From NCBI RefSeq assembly GCF_040459645.1, contig NZ_JARVHQ010000001.1:2108001-2172000 (forward strand): a DNA stretch of 64,000 bases. Direction: 5' to 3'. The notes below the pieces were generated by a model that saw only the letters and a program-made list of their open reading frames with translations, was not told the DNA's origin and made no database searches. The position numbers and the translations under genes are program-made. This document shows, in pieces, positions 8,026 through 15,467 of this stretch (position 1 is the stretch's first letter; every line of letters begins with the position of its first letter). This stretch comes from Bacillus cereus group sp. RP43 (GTDB taxonomy: Bacteria; Bacillota; Bacilli; Bacillales; Bacillaceae_G).

Positions 8026-8115
8026 TCTTTTATACCTCCCTTCAATTACGGTTCATATTATTCTATGTTTTAGTAAAAAAAATGCTTGTTTATTAACCTA
8101 TCATCATACTTTTAT

Positions 8116-8343
8116 ATGATAGAGTGCTTTCTACTAGATAATGTAGTGAACATAAACGGTGAATGGAAAAGATACAGTGAAATGGTCAATAAAGGAGAAG
8201 CACCATTTTCCAAATGAGATGATTTAGTGTTTATTGGGACGGCTAAACAAGGTACAACTGAAGGGAAACAATTTACGAAAGAAGAAATGATGAAATTTGC
8301 AGTATATATGCGAGAAAAGAGAGAGAAATCATCATTACATTAA
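8116..8343 (+). pseudogene. Small phage-like gene with one nonsense codon
   Basis: Open from ATG at 8116: MIECFLLDNVVNINGEWKRY, then SEMVNKGEAPFSK, TGA at 8215, then DDLVFIGTAKQGTTEGKQF ending REKSSLH. A single Trp-to-stop change would explain the TGA. Its end is adjacent to the ribosome site of the next gene, so the two formed a small operon. No family recognised. Confidence 0.5.
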
Positions 8344-8361
8344 TGAAAAGGAGTGTACGAA

Positions 8362-8562
8362 TTGGGATATTTCAACCCTGAATTGATGAGAAATGATCTA
8401 GACCAGGAAGAAGCAATACAAATTATAAAAAACTATATAAAGAGATTAGCAGAAACACATGAAGATAAAGAGTATGCAGCTGAAGTTATTGAACGTATTT
8501 ACAATGAGGATACTACTTGTGAGGATATTGACTTTATTTTAAATTGTAAAAAGCTATCATAG
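8362..8562 (+). CDS. Small acidic hypothetical protein
   Basis: 66 residues from TTG at 8362: GYFNPELMRNDLDQEEAIQI, then helical charged segments (IKRLAETHEDKEYAAEVIER) and CEDIDFILNCKK. AAAAGGAG ends eight bases before the TTG; the GTG at 8353 overlaps that site. All-alpha, soluble, resembling small phage or mobile-element proteins. It follows the broken gene at 8116-8343. Family unknown. Confidence 0.55.
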   Translation: MGYFNPELMRNDLDQEEAIQIIKNYIKRLAETHEDKEYAAEVIERIYNEDTTCEDIDFILNCKKLS

Positions 8563-8640
8563 GGGTACCATATCAAAAAAGAGATTTCTATTGTAAAAAG
8601 ACAATAAAGCTATTAAATTTTAAAACCTAAAACAAGCATA

Positions 8641-8667
8641 ACCCCGTTCTAAATTTAGGACGGGGTT
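8641..8667. repeat. ACCCCG palindrome, copy 1
   Basis: ACCCCGTTCTAAATTTAGGA with its complement forms a 27-bp hairpin, preceded by CATA. A near-identical copy with the same CATAACCCCGT start occurs at 61360-61387. Confidence 0.7.
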
Positions 8668-9506
8668 AAAATATAGTTGTTTAATTTTCGATATAAGATA
8701 CTTAACTGTACTCAAAAATATAACAATAAAGTCGTTTGAAAATCTAAGGTTTCTTCAACAATAGCGCCCGATTGTTGAAGAAGATTCATTCTATCCCCTT
8801 AAGTCCCCAATATTTTTTAGGGAAAATAATTACTTCGTCTATATGGTGACCCCTCTTAGTAAGATAGGTGAATGTCTCATGAGATATAAAAAATTCAAAA
8901 AATCGTAATCAGATTTTCATGAGTGAATTTTTTATATTGTATTTGTTACTTGGAGTTATTGAGCCTGTCACTATAAAAATAAAGAGCGCTTTTTAAGGCG
9001 CCCTATGACCAAGACTCATATCGAAAAGCCTACCATGATTAATGTATGTGCAGTTTTTTAATAATATCCTTATTTGAACGTAAAAAGCCCTAGAGGGGAC
9101 TAGGGTCTTTTACATAATAAATCTTTCTGTTTTTAAAAGGACTTACTGAAGATAACACATGAATGTTTCATAAATGTATCAAAAAAATGAACGAAATCTT
9201 TATTTCATAACAAGCGAAAAAGAGCACACTAATAAGTATGCTCCTTGAAAGGTAGATTGCTATGCTTGGAAGGTCTCCATACAATAACATATGCTTGTCT
9301 AGTTTAAGTGTGAAAGGCTTTTAACCAAAAAGCTATTTAAATAAAAGAAACCCCGTTTGTCTGCGGGGATTCTAAGGATAATCGTCAAGTAATGACGTAC
9401 TCGACTAATTAACGATATCATGAATTTTTTGGTAAAAATAGTGGTAAATGTGTCCAAATGAATGGGGCATCATTTTGAACAAAAACACTATTTGATTTCA
9501 AATGAA
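8668..9506. other. Gene-free stretch with several hairpins
   Basis: No ORF with a ribosome site. Hairpins include TTCTTCAACAAT...ATTGTTGAAGAA (8752-8784), AGCCCTAG...CTAGGGTCTTTT (9083-9108) and AACCCCGT...GCGGGG (9350-9368). These look like terminators of lost genes or small RNAs; nothing more can be said. Confidence 0.5.
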
Positions 9507-9646
9507 AAACAGCTAGCAAAAGCTAACTGCTCAGTCTTGAAGGAAGTCTCGATTAGTAAGGTTACACACAAGAGATTTCCGGCTGTTTAACAGCCTATCC
9601 ATAGTATTGACGGAATGTTAAGTTTTATTCAAGGGAGATTATATTT
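9507..9646 (-). repeat. Repeat A copy 2: conserved 3'UTR/terminator of the small peptide gene
   Basis: Plus strand CAGCTAGCAAAAGCTAACTG at the left, ATTGACGGAAT and TTTTATTCA at the right, both shared with copy 1. On the minus strand it follows the stop of the intact peptide gene within about 10 bases and ends in a hairpin plus TTTTT. The middle, GGCTGTTTAACAGCC, is a further small palindrome found only here. Confidence 0.65.
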
Positions 9647-9652
9647 TACAAA

Positions 9653-9817
9653 TTAGATTATGATAGTCGATATTCTCCATATTGACCAGAAAAGAACCAA
9701 AAATTCGATTGAAATTCCAAGTGTTCTTTTCCTAGTTTTTTGAAATTCTTTTATTAAATAGCCAACAGCACTAATTGCTATAAGAATGAAAAGAATAAGT
9801 TCTAGTGTAACTGGCAT
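9653..9817 (-). CDS. Small two-helix membrane peptide (54 residues)
   Basis: ATG at 9817 follows GGAG at eight bases. The product starts MPVTLELILFILIAISAVGY, has a basic turn KEFQKTRKRT, then ISIEFLVLFWSIWRISTIII. Two membrane helices joined by a strongly cationic loop resemble type I toxin or holin-like peptides in general architecture, but no specific family is recognised. A decayed paralogue lies at 4134-4310 with the same EF.K..K...SIE signature. Both are followed by repeat A and preceded by repeat B, so the whole cassette was duplicated. Confidence 0.55.
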   Translation of the reverse strand: MPVTLELILFILIAISAVGYLIKEFQKTRKRTLGISIEFLVLFWSIWRISTIII

Positions 9818-9915
9818 TTGATCTACTCCTAATCTATTAATTTAATTTAGTATATAACGATTATAAGATATTTCTTATGGTTAGTGGTGAAAAATTAAAC
9901 AAAACCATCTCTTTA

Positions 9916-9988
9916 CGAAAAAAGGTCCTGTTGTTTCCAACAGAACCTCTCCTAAAATGGCAAAGAGTAACTCTTACCTTACTCTTTG
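9916..9988. repeat. Repeat B copy 2
   Basis: AAAAGGTCCTGTTG-tttc-CAACAGAACC and CAAAGAGTAACTCTTACCTT match copy 1 at 4399-4467 almost exactly. It lies 100 bp upstream of the intact peptide gene (minus strand). Confidence 0.65.
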
Positions 9989-10087
9989 TTCATATACTAC
10001 AGGAGTTTTAATAAAAATCCAAGGCTCCTTATATTGAGAAATAAAGAAGAATCATTCTAAAGAATCTTATCTTTGTTATAAATATAA

Positions 10088-10140
10088 GAGCAATTAGCAA
10101 AAACTAACTGCTCCTCTCCAAGGGGGAACAAGGAGAAAAA
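10088..10140. repeat. Repeat A copy 3 (partial)
   Basis: GAGCAATTAGC-aaaaa-CTAACTGCTC hairpin followed by CTCCAAGGGGGAACAAGGAG, matching the first half of copy 1. The ATTGACGGAAT block is absent. It lies upstream of a plus-strand two-helix peptide frame. Confidence 0.6.
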
Positions 10141-10178
10141 TCTATATAGAAAATATATATAATGCTTCTATATTATTA

Positions 10179-10328
10179 ATGTTTTTATCTACTTTTAGTT
10201 TTTATCTGTATTTGCGAAAAATAAAAAGACAAAGAAAGCTCACTGGTTTCGAACTTACAATGTTTATAATAATACAAGTTGGTTACATTCTTTGGGGAAT
10301 CTATATTATTTATATAAATTTTGCATGA
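10179..10328 (+). CDS. Possible third two-helix membrane peptide (49 residues)
   Basis: From ATG at 10179: MFLSTFSFYLYLRKIKRQRK, LTGFELTMFIIIQVGYILWG, then a hydrophobic end. Again helix, cationic turn, helix. The frame is open further upstream without an ATG, GTG or TTG near the AAGGAG at 10130, so the start is unclear and the gene may be decayed. A good terminator follows at 10362-10400, which supports a real transcription unit. Confidence 0.4.
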   Translation: MFLSTFSFYLYLRKIKRQRKLTGFELTMFIIIQVGYILWGIYIIYINFA

Positions 10329-10361
10329 TGTGTACTTAGAAATAATATGTTTAAAAATGAA

Positions 10362-10400
10362 GGGGTATCATCCGATATATATTTTGGATGATACTTTTTT
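10362..10400 (+). terminator. Terminator after the third peptide frame
   Basis: GTATCATCC...GGATGATAC stem followed by TTTTTTG. Confidence 0.8.
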
Positions 10401-10420
10401 GTTTTATGAACAAAAAGGCT

Positions 10421-10463
10421 ATTGAAAAAGGGTCTGATATGAATATCAAACCCTTTTCAATAT
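10421..10463 (-). terminator. Terminator of the HU gene
   Basis: On the minus strand, TTGAAAAGGGT...ACCCTTTTTCAA forms a long stem with T-rich sequence after it, just past the HU stop codon. Confidence 0.7.
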
Positions 10464-10469
10464 ATGTAA

Positions 10470-10742
10470 TTATTTCACTGCCTCTTTTAATTCTTTTCCA
10501 GCCTTAAAAGCAGGTGCTTTTGAAGCAGCGATTTGCATTTCTTCACCTGTTTGTGGGTTACGTCCTGTACGTGCAGATCTTTCACGTACTTCAAATGTAC
10601 CAAATCCAAGAATCTGTACTTTCTCTTCATTTGCTAGCGCAGTTGTTATTGTATCTAATACAGCTTGTATTGCTGCAGATGCATCTTTTTGTGTAAGTTC
10701 TGCTTTTTCTGCTACTACTTTTGTTAATTCTGTCTTATTCAT
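10470..10742 (-). CDS. hup: HU-family DNA-binding protein
   Basis: 90 residues, the canonical HU length. [20 protein letters not shown] at the start, [20 protein letters not shown] as the core strand, and [20 protein letters not shown] as the DNA-gripping arm with the conserved proline. HU is a nucleoid protein that bends DNA as a dimer. ATG at 10742 is six bases after GAGGTG; the GTG at 10751 overlaps that site. It is transcribed alone from the promoter at 10776-10804. It sits in an eroded accessory region, so it is probably an extra paralogue rather than the sole housekeeping HU. Confidence 0.93.
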   Translation of the reverse strand: MNKTELTKVVAEKAELTQKDASAAIQAVLDTITTALANEEKVQILGFGTFEVRERSARTGRNPQTGEEMQIAASKAPAFKAGKELKEAVK

Positions 10743-10775
10743 TTCCTGCACCTCTTTATATGTAATTAGCTGACT

Positions 10776-10804
10776 ATTATAACGTGCTTATAATCTTGAT
10801 GCAA
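10776..10804 (-). promoter_or_regulatory. Sigma-A promoter of the HU gene
   Basis: Minus strand TTGCAT, 17-bp spacer, TATAAT, about 34 bp upstream of the HU start codon. Confidence 0.75.
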
Positions 10805-10865
10805 TTAATAATATGGATAGAAAAAGCCCTAGAAAGTGCTAGGGAACAATTCCTGTGTGATAGTA

Positions 10866-11000
10866 GCGGTACCCCATGCCCAACAAGCTAAAATTTTATA
10901 GTACCCCCAGAATGAAATTTTGTACTAACTTGTAACAAAATGCTCATTTTTTCGTTTTGAGGTATTTGCATTTCTTAGCTTGATGGTGATGGGGTACCGC
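10866..11000. repeat. MITE-like element, copy 2 (135 bp, best-preserved ends)
   Basis: Left end GCGGTACCCCATGCCCAACA then AGCTAA; right end reverse-complements to GCGGTACCCCATCACCATCA then AGCTAA. These inverted termini are about 26 bp with few mismatches. The interior matches the copy at 2011-2150 (ATGAAATTTTGTACTAAC, TTTTTTCGTTTTGAGG). No ORF inside. Confidence 0.75.
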
Positions 11001-11121
11001 CAACATTTTGGAAAAAACCCACGCTAAGAGCATGCAAGATTTTATACAGTTTTTCGGCTAATCCAATAACAAACAAGAACCCTAAAACCGCACCAGGATA
11101 GGAATATATAAAAAAATGCAT
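10975..11121 (-). pseudogene. Membrane-protein fragment whose 3' end is supplied by the repeat
   Basis: From ATG at 11121 the frame reads MHFFIYSYPGAVLGFLFVIG, LAEKLYKILHALSVGFFQNV, then enters the repeat (GGTPSPSS) and stops at its TAA. No ribosome site precedes it. It is best read as a slice of a membrane-protein gene truncated by repeat insertion. Confidence 0.4.
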
Positions 11122-11152
11122 AGATCCATAGAACAAAAAAGGAGGTTCCCTT

Positions 11153-11266
11153 ATGAGAGTAGGAATTCGCCTTATCTTTGCTACCGATAATAAGACGTTA
11201 TGTTCACTTTACATGAATACATTATACAAAGGGATTTCACTACTTATAAAAGAATTTAATACTTGA
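11153..11266 (+). CDS. Possible 37-residue peptide
   Basis: An excellent AAAAGGAGG precedes ATG at 11153 by six bases. The product starts MRVGIRLIFATDNKTLCSLY and ends LLIKEFNT. It contains GATAATAAGACGTTATGT, an 18-mer also found in noncoding DNA at 54012-54029, so it may be a truncated gene start fused to repeat sequence. Family unknown. Confidence 0.35.
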   Translation: MRVGIRLIFATDNKTLCSLYMNTLYKGISLLIKEFNT

Positions 11267-11289
11267 TAAGCAATTTAAGGAGGAAAAAC

Positions 11290-11735
11290 ATGAAGGTTCA
11301 ATTTCACCATGTTGCAAGAGGCGTACTTATAAAAGACGGGAAATTGTTAGTAGCACACTATAAAGGACATCATTGTTTTTGCCAGGAGGACATATTGAAT
11401 TAGGAGAATCAGTACAACATGTACTTATACGGGCGTGGGAGGAAGAGATAGGAACTCTTTGTTCTATTGAAAAGTTCCTTGGTGTAATTGAAAATCAATG
11501 GAAAGATGAGAATACATAACATTACGAAATTAATCATGTCTTTAAAGTTAATAGTAATACATTAGAAGTTGAAACAAATCCTACATCCAAAGAATCTCAT
11601 CTAGAATTCTACTGGATTGTATCAGACAAAGAAAATTTAAGAAGACATAAAGTTATGCCAGATACTGCCGTACAAACACTAATGAAAAAAGTACAAGAAA
11701 AAAATATAGAATTGTACTGGGTTAGTACACTTTAA
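11290..11735 (+). pseudogene. Nudix hydrolase, frameshifted and nonsense-mutated
   Basis: Opens MKVQFHHVARGVLIKDGKLL then VAHYKGHHCF, after which one missing T in the T-run near 11378 breaks the frame. Restoring it gives LPGGHIELGESVQHVLIRAW and EEEIG, a Nudix box in which the REUXEE motif has RA in place of RE. A second lesion, TAA at about 11516, follows KDENT. The frame then runs to 11735 (ELYWVSTL). Three independent defects make this a genuine pseudogene. A good AAGGAGG precedes the ATG. Confidence 0.8.
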
Positions 11736-11780
11736 TCTCCTATTTCGGGAGTTATGTGAAGTAGTGTAAGGGGTGTTTTT

Positions 11781-12032
11781 ATGTTAGATATTATTTTATC
11801 TATTTTAGCTGGAACGTTGGGTATGTATATATTTCTAAGGATTTTTAAAATAGATTATCCTTGGTTTTCTTTAGTAATATATAGTTTTTGGTTAATCACA
11901 GAACAAATCATTGCTTATACATTGGATATTGACCTATTTAAAATTTCTATTTTACAAGATAATGGTGGTTCCAAATATTATTTTTCCAGTACAGCTATTT
12001 GTCGTCATGGGGAGTACATCTTCATTGGTTAA
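11781..12032 (+). CDS. Small membrane protein, probably frameshifted near its end
   Basis: AAGGGGTG precedes ATG at 11781. Two or more helices: MLDIILSILAGTLGMYIFLR and WFSLVIYSFWLITEQIIAYT. After about residue 58 the frame loses hydrophobicity, while another frame over the same DNA reads VPNIIFPVQLFVVMGSTSSL, a convincing third helix that continues to 12168. I therefore suspect a frameshift around 11945-11965 in an original protein of about 110-130 residues. Family not recognised. Confidence 0.45.
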   Translation: MLDIILSILAGTLGMYIFLRIFKIDYPWFSLVIYSFWLITEQIIAYTLDIDLFKISILQDNGGSKYYFSSTAICRHGEYIFIG

Positions 12033-12091
12033 GGTTTCATTACAGGCACATGAAGGAAGGCAAACAAACAAACAGATCAGGACAGGAGAAG

Positions 12092-13078
12092 ATGACAGTG
12101 ATACAACAAGAGGAAAAGAAAAAGCTGAGTGGAATGAAAATAAAGAAAGTGCGAAACATCTTACTTAAAATCATAGGAGCAATCGTTCTAGCCATTGTAC
12201 TTTTTTTAGGTATTGTTTATATCGCAAATGTGATGAGTAGTCATTCGGAGCAAAAACGAATAGTGCCCTACGGGCAGCACGTATCTGTAGACGGGAAAAA
12301 CATGAATGTGTTAATTCAAGGCGAGGGCGAGGAAACAATCGTGCTCCTGCCTGGTTATGGAACAGCTACTCCAGGGCTTGATTTTAAGCTTCTTATCGAT
12401 GAATTATCTCCATTTTACAAAGTTGTTGCGGTAGAGCCTTTCGGTTATGGATTAAGTGATGAAACTGTAAAAGAGCGAACCACGGAGAATATGGTAAGTG
12501 AAGTTCATGAAGCTTTACAGCAGCTTAATATTAACAGATACATGCTCATGGGCCACTCCATTACAGGCATTTATGGAATTGATTATGTGAACAAATATCC
12601 AAACGAGGTGACTGCATTTGTCGGAATCGATAGCAGTGTTGCAACACAACCGGGTATGGATATCAATTTCCCATTAAAAACGTTTGCATATCTCAAAAAA
12701 TCAGGTCTCTTAAGATTGACTATGAAAATCAGTGCTGACCCCTATGCTGGACTGGCATTTGATGAAAAAACCGTAGAGCAAATGAAAATGATTTCGAATA
12801 AAAACATGTATAATGACACAACCTTGAATGAGATGAACCATATTTCGTCTAATTTTAAAGGGGCTCAAGGTTTAAACTTCCCTAAATATCTTCCACTTCT
12901 TCTCTTTGTACAAGCGAATAATGAAGGTGTAGCAGGATGGATACCTCTGCATGAAGGGCAGATCAAAGACTCGGTACATGGAAAAGTAGTAACCATGGAT
13001 GGATCACATTATTTACACCATACCAAATTCAAAGAAATCGCTGAAAACGTTAGACTATTTATGAAAGAAGTAAAGTAA
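12092..13078 (+). CDS. Membrane-anchored alpha/beta hydrolase
   Basis: About 328 residues from ATG at 12092. An N-terminal helix ILLKIIGAIVLAIVLFLGIV anchors the enzyme. The hydrolase domain follows: VLLPGYGTATPG (oxyanion loop), VEPFGYGLSD, nucleophile elbow LMGHSITGIYG with the catalytic Ser, and DGSHYLHH with the catalytic His near the C-terminus. The substrate is unknown; similarity is to small-molecule esterases and lipases. The open frame extends back to 11999, and AGGAG lies only three bases before ATG 12092, so ATG 12050 or 12134 are alternatives. It is followed by a terminator at 13131. Confidence 0.8.
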   Translation: MTVIQQEEKKKLSGMKIKKVRNILLKIIGAIVLAIVLFLGIVYIANVMSSHSEQKRIVPYGQHVSVDGKNMNVLIQGEGEETIVLLPGYGTATPGLDFKLLIDELSPFYKVVAVEPFGYGLSDETVKERTTENMVSEVHEALQQLNINRYMLMGHSITGIYGIDYVNKYPNEVTAFVGIDSSVATQPGMDINFPLKTFAYLKKSGLLRLTMKISADPYAGLAFDEKTVEQMKMISNKNMYNDTTLNEMNHISSNFKGAQGLNFPKYLPLLLFVQANNEGVAGWIPLHEGQIKDSVHGKVVTMDGSHYLHHTKFKEIAENVRLFMKEVK

Positions 13079-13130
13079 GTGTTCAGAGAAAGATTCATCC
13101 GTAATTTTATGCATTTGTCTACAGTCTGCA

Positions 13131-13156
13131 AGACCATCATTTCGATGGTCTTTTTT
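13131..13156 (+). terminator. Terminator of the alpha/beta hydrolase gene
   Basis: AGACCATC-atttc-GATGGTCT followed by TTTTT. Confidence 0.85.
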
Positions 13157-13253
13157 ATGTCAAACAGTTGTATATTTCCAAACCAAGATTATACTTTCGC
13201 CTGAAAGACATTGGGTTTCATTTGCATATTAACTAACGAGGCAGGTGTGCGGC

Positions 13254-14115
13254 GGTTCTGGTGCAAAGATTGCATGTATTTGAAAGAGGTATATAGATTC
13301 CTAATGAAATCTATTCTTATGCAGCCATTCCGAATAGTTGATGAATAAACTTTATTTCATTTTGGACAGACTTGTCTCGTAAAATAAGTTGGCCTTTTTT
13401 AATGATATGCATGGCTTCTATTCCAGAAAGAATGGATGTAGCTGTGGAGAAAGATTTAAGACCTAGCATAGAACGGATTCGCTTCTTTATAAAGCGATGA
13501 TCTTGTTCTACAATGTTATTAAGGTATTTCACCTGCCTTATTTGGATGCCCACAGGCATCTTTTTCTCTTTCTTCAACTCTTCAATCGCTATAGGATAGG
13601 CCTGGTTTTTGTCCACTGTAATCACACGGGGCTTTGAAACATGAAAAGACTGCAAAGCTTTCTTGAAAAAAAGCTTTGCAGCCCTATGATCTCTTGTTTT
13701 GCTTAAATGAAAATCAATTGTATTTCCTTTTGAATCAACAGCACGATATAAGTACATCCATTGACCTTTGACTTTCACATACGTCTCATCGACTCGCCAA
13801 GAATCATTGGTTGACTTAAGATGACGTCGTACGCGCTTATCTAATTCGGGACCATATTGATGAACCCACCGCATGATAGCTGTATGAGCAAGGGATAGCC
13901 CGCGTTCTTCCATCATTTCGACTAAATCACGAAAACTGAGGTTGTACCGTAGGTACCATCTCACGGTTAATAAAATAATATCCGGTTGATAATGTTTCCA
14001 CTTAAATAGATTTTGCTTTTCCATACCAATCACATCCTTTTTTAGAGTACTAGTATCAGTATGTCCAAGTTTAGGAGGTTACTTACAAGCGTTTTGGAGT
14101 GTTTGCACCAGAGCC
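13254..14115 (-). mobile_element. IS6-family insertion sequence (IS240-like), 862 bp
   Basis: Left end GGTTCTGGTGCAAAGATTGC; the right end reverse-complements to GGCTCTGGTGCAAACACTCC, giving 14-bp inverted ends with one mismatch. The length matches IS240 (about 861 bp). The flanking 8-mers differ (TGTGCGGC and AAAAAAAG), so no target duplication remains, consistent with a later rearrangement. A related 5' end lies at 14535-14632 in inverted orientation. Confidence 0.9.
13317..14024 (-). CDS. tnp: IS6-family transposase (IS240-like)
   Basis: 235 residues, full length for IS240. An N-terminal helix-turn-helix region (RYNLSFRDLVEMMEERGLSL) is followed by the DDE catalytic core: first Asp in SWRVDETYVKVKGQW, second Asp in ITVDKNQAYP, and Glu in NIVEQDHRFIKKRIRSM. 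The DDE spacing and the downstream GLKSFSTATSILSGIEAMH are family-typical. ATG at 14024 follows AAAAGGAT. The reading frame is intact, so the element is probably still active. Confidence 0.93.
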   Translation of the reverse strand: MEKQNLFKWKHYQPDIILLTVRWYLRYNLSFRDLVEMMEERGLSLAHTAIMRWVHQYGPELDKRVRRHLKSTNDSWRVDETYVKVKGQWMYLYRAVDSKGNTIDFHLSKTRDHRAAKLFFKKALQSFHVSKPRVITVDKNQAYPIAIEELKKEKKMPVGIQIRQVKYLNNIVEQDHRFIKKRIRSMLGLKSFSTATSILSGIEAMHIIKKGQLILRDKSVQNEIKFIHQLFGMAA

Positions 14116-14534
14116 AAAAAAAGTTCCTTTTTTCTGAAAATGTATATAAATGCAAAAAGTATCATGAATATCCGAAAAAGATTTTATATTTCATTAATTT
14201 ATTCCTTTTCATCTACATTAATCATTTATTGCAACAGCTTTCACGTCTAAAATAAGATGTTTCAACAAAGGAAAGTATAAGTATCTTTATAATGATTTTC
14301 CAATATAATCAATGTGTTAATAAAAGGAACTCTGTGTTATTTTTGCTTTTCTACTAACTAATACAGCTTCAAACAATGGACACAATTGCTACATGCCAAG
14401 TGTAATTTATTATCCATTCAAGATTCTGTTTATTCAATCTTTCTAAAAATAAAAAAATATTAAACTCATAAATATACAAGTTATAATGAGGGCGTCGAGA
14501 GATAATCTATTACCTCTAGAGAAAATATCAAACC

Positions 14535-14632
14535 TAGTTCTGGTGCGAAAATTCTAAAGACCTTGCAAGTAACCTTCTAAAATTGGACATACTGATACGA
14601 TTACTCTAAGAAAGGTGTGTGGTCAGAAGGGA
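14535..14632 (+). mobile_element. IS6-family element remnant (5' end only)
   Basis: AGTTCTGGTGCGAAAATTCT, then GCAAGTAACCTTCTAAAATT, then GGACATACTGATACGATTAC parallels the transposase-side end of the intact IS at 13254-14115, in opposite orientation. The transposase is missing. The 14116-14534 stretch between the two holds no gene I can support. Confidence 0.75.
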
Positions 14633-14651
14633 AATTTATTAACACGAAAAA

Positions 14652-14665
14652 TGAAAGCGTTATCA
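14652..14665 (+). promoter_or_regulatory. cre site (CcpA operator) upstream of the serine deaminase genes
   Basis: TGAAAGCGTTATCA fits the consensus TGWAANCGNTNWCA at every position. It lies 82 bp upstream of sdaAB, just before a TTGATT -35-like hexamer at 14669, implying control by carbon catabolite regulation. Confidence 0.7.
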
Positions 14666-14746
14666 ACTTGATTTTATTTTGAATTGGTCATTCTAATAAC
14701 TTAGATTCAACTGCAATTAAAAATAATAAATTATGGGGGTGCTTAT

Positions 14747-15445
14747 ATGAACATGAATGTAGCATCTATTAAAGAAAAAAAGGTTGTTAAATACAAAAGT
14801 TGTTTTGATGTGATTGGGCCGGTAATGATAGGTCCTTCAAGTTCACATACTGCAGGTGCTTTGGCTATTGGGACAGTTGCCAATAAATTATTTCAAGGTC
14901 TTCCAAAAAAAGTCGTGGTAAGGTATTATGAATCATTTGCTGAAACCCATAAAGGACACGGAACTGATTTTGCAATTATTGCTGGGATATTAGGATTTGC
15001 TGCCGATGACAGCAAAGTGCCAGATGCTATTAAAATAGCAGAATCTAAAGGAATTGACATTACCTTTATTGAAAAAGCGGGTGATAGTCCTGCTGGTCAT
15101 CCAAATACGGCAGATGTATATTTAGAGGATGAAAGCCGAAGTATTAGAACGATGGGTATTTCGGTCGGCGGTGGATTAATTGAAGTCAAACATGTTGAAA
15201 TTGACGGATTTAGCTTAGATCTGCAGGGGCCATTGCCAGTTATTATTGCGATTTCCGAAAGAGCTGACTTTGAATTTGTCTTACGCAGGATCTTTAAACA
15301 ATATGATGTGGAAATTAACAATTTTCATAGTTTAGAAGAAAACAGAAAATATTTATATGCATTCGCTTTGGATTCGCTATTGCCTGGTTATGTTCAGAAG
15401 GAATTAGGAAATTTAAGCAATATAGCTAATATCATTATTCTTTAG
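14747..15445 (+). CDS. sdaAB: L-serine dehydratase, iron-sulfur-dependent, beta subunit
   Basis: With the alpha subunit this converts L-serine to pyruvate and ammonia. 232 residues. The family start SCFDVIGPVMIGPSSSHTAG (about residues 19-38) is the substrate-loop signature, and FAETHKGHGTDFAIIAGILG and HPNTADVY follow. The C-terminal quarter after FVLRRIFKQYDVEI looks like a degenerate regulatory (ACT-like) region and is shorter than a full ACT domain. GGGGGTG precedes the ATG. It is separated from sdaAA by 22 bp, forming an operon with a serine transporter downstream. Confidence 0.93.
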   Translation: MNMNVASIKEKKVVKYKSCFDVIGPVMIGPSSSHTAGALAIGTVANKLFQGLPKKVVVRYYESFAETHKGHGTDFAIIAGILGFAADDSKVPDAIKIAESKGIDITFIEKAGDSPAGHPNTADVYLEDESRSIRTMGISVGGGLIEVKHVEIDGFSLDLQGPLPVIIAISERADFEFVLRRIFKQYDVEINNFHSLEENRKYLYAFALDSLLPGYVQKELGNLSNIANIIIL

Positions 15446-15467
15446 TTACTTTAAGGGGTGAAAAAAT

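Noticed and set aside
7705..8073. Open frames on the plus strand and a second minus frame over the 39-bp repeats
   Set aside because: Any 39-bp repeat keeps all frames open; only the 7738-8025 minus frame has a ribosome site and a biased, soluble composition.
14480..14520. Possible riboswitch fragment before sdaAB (GAGGGCGTCGAGAG...CTCTAGAG)
   Set aside because: Does not fit the glycine or other riboswitch cores I know, and an IS6 remnant lies between it and the gene.
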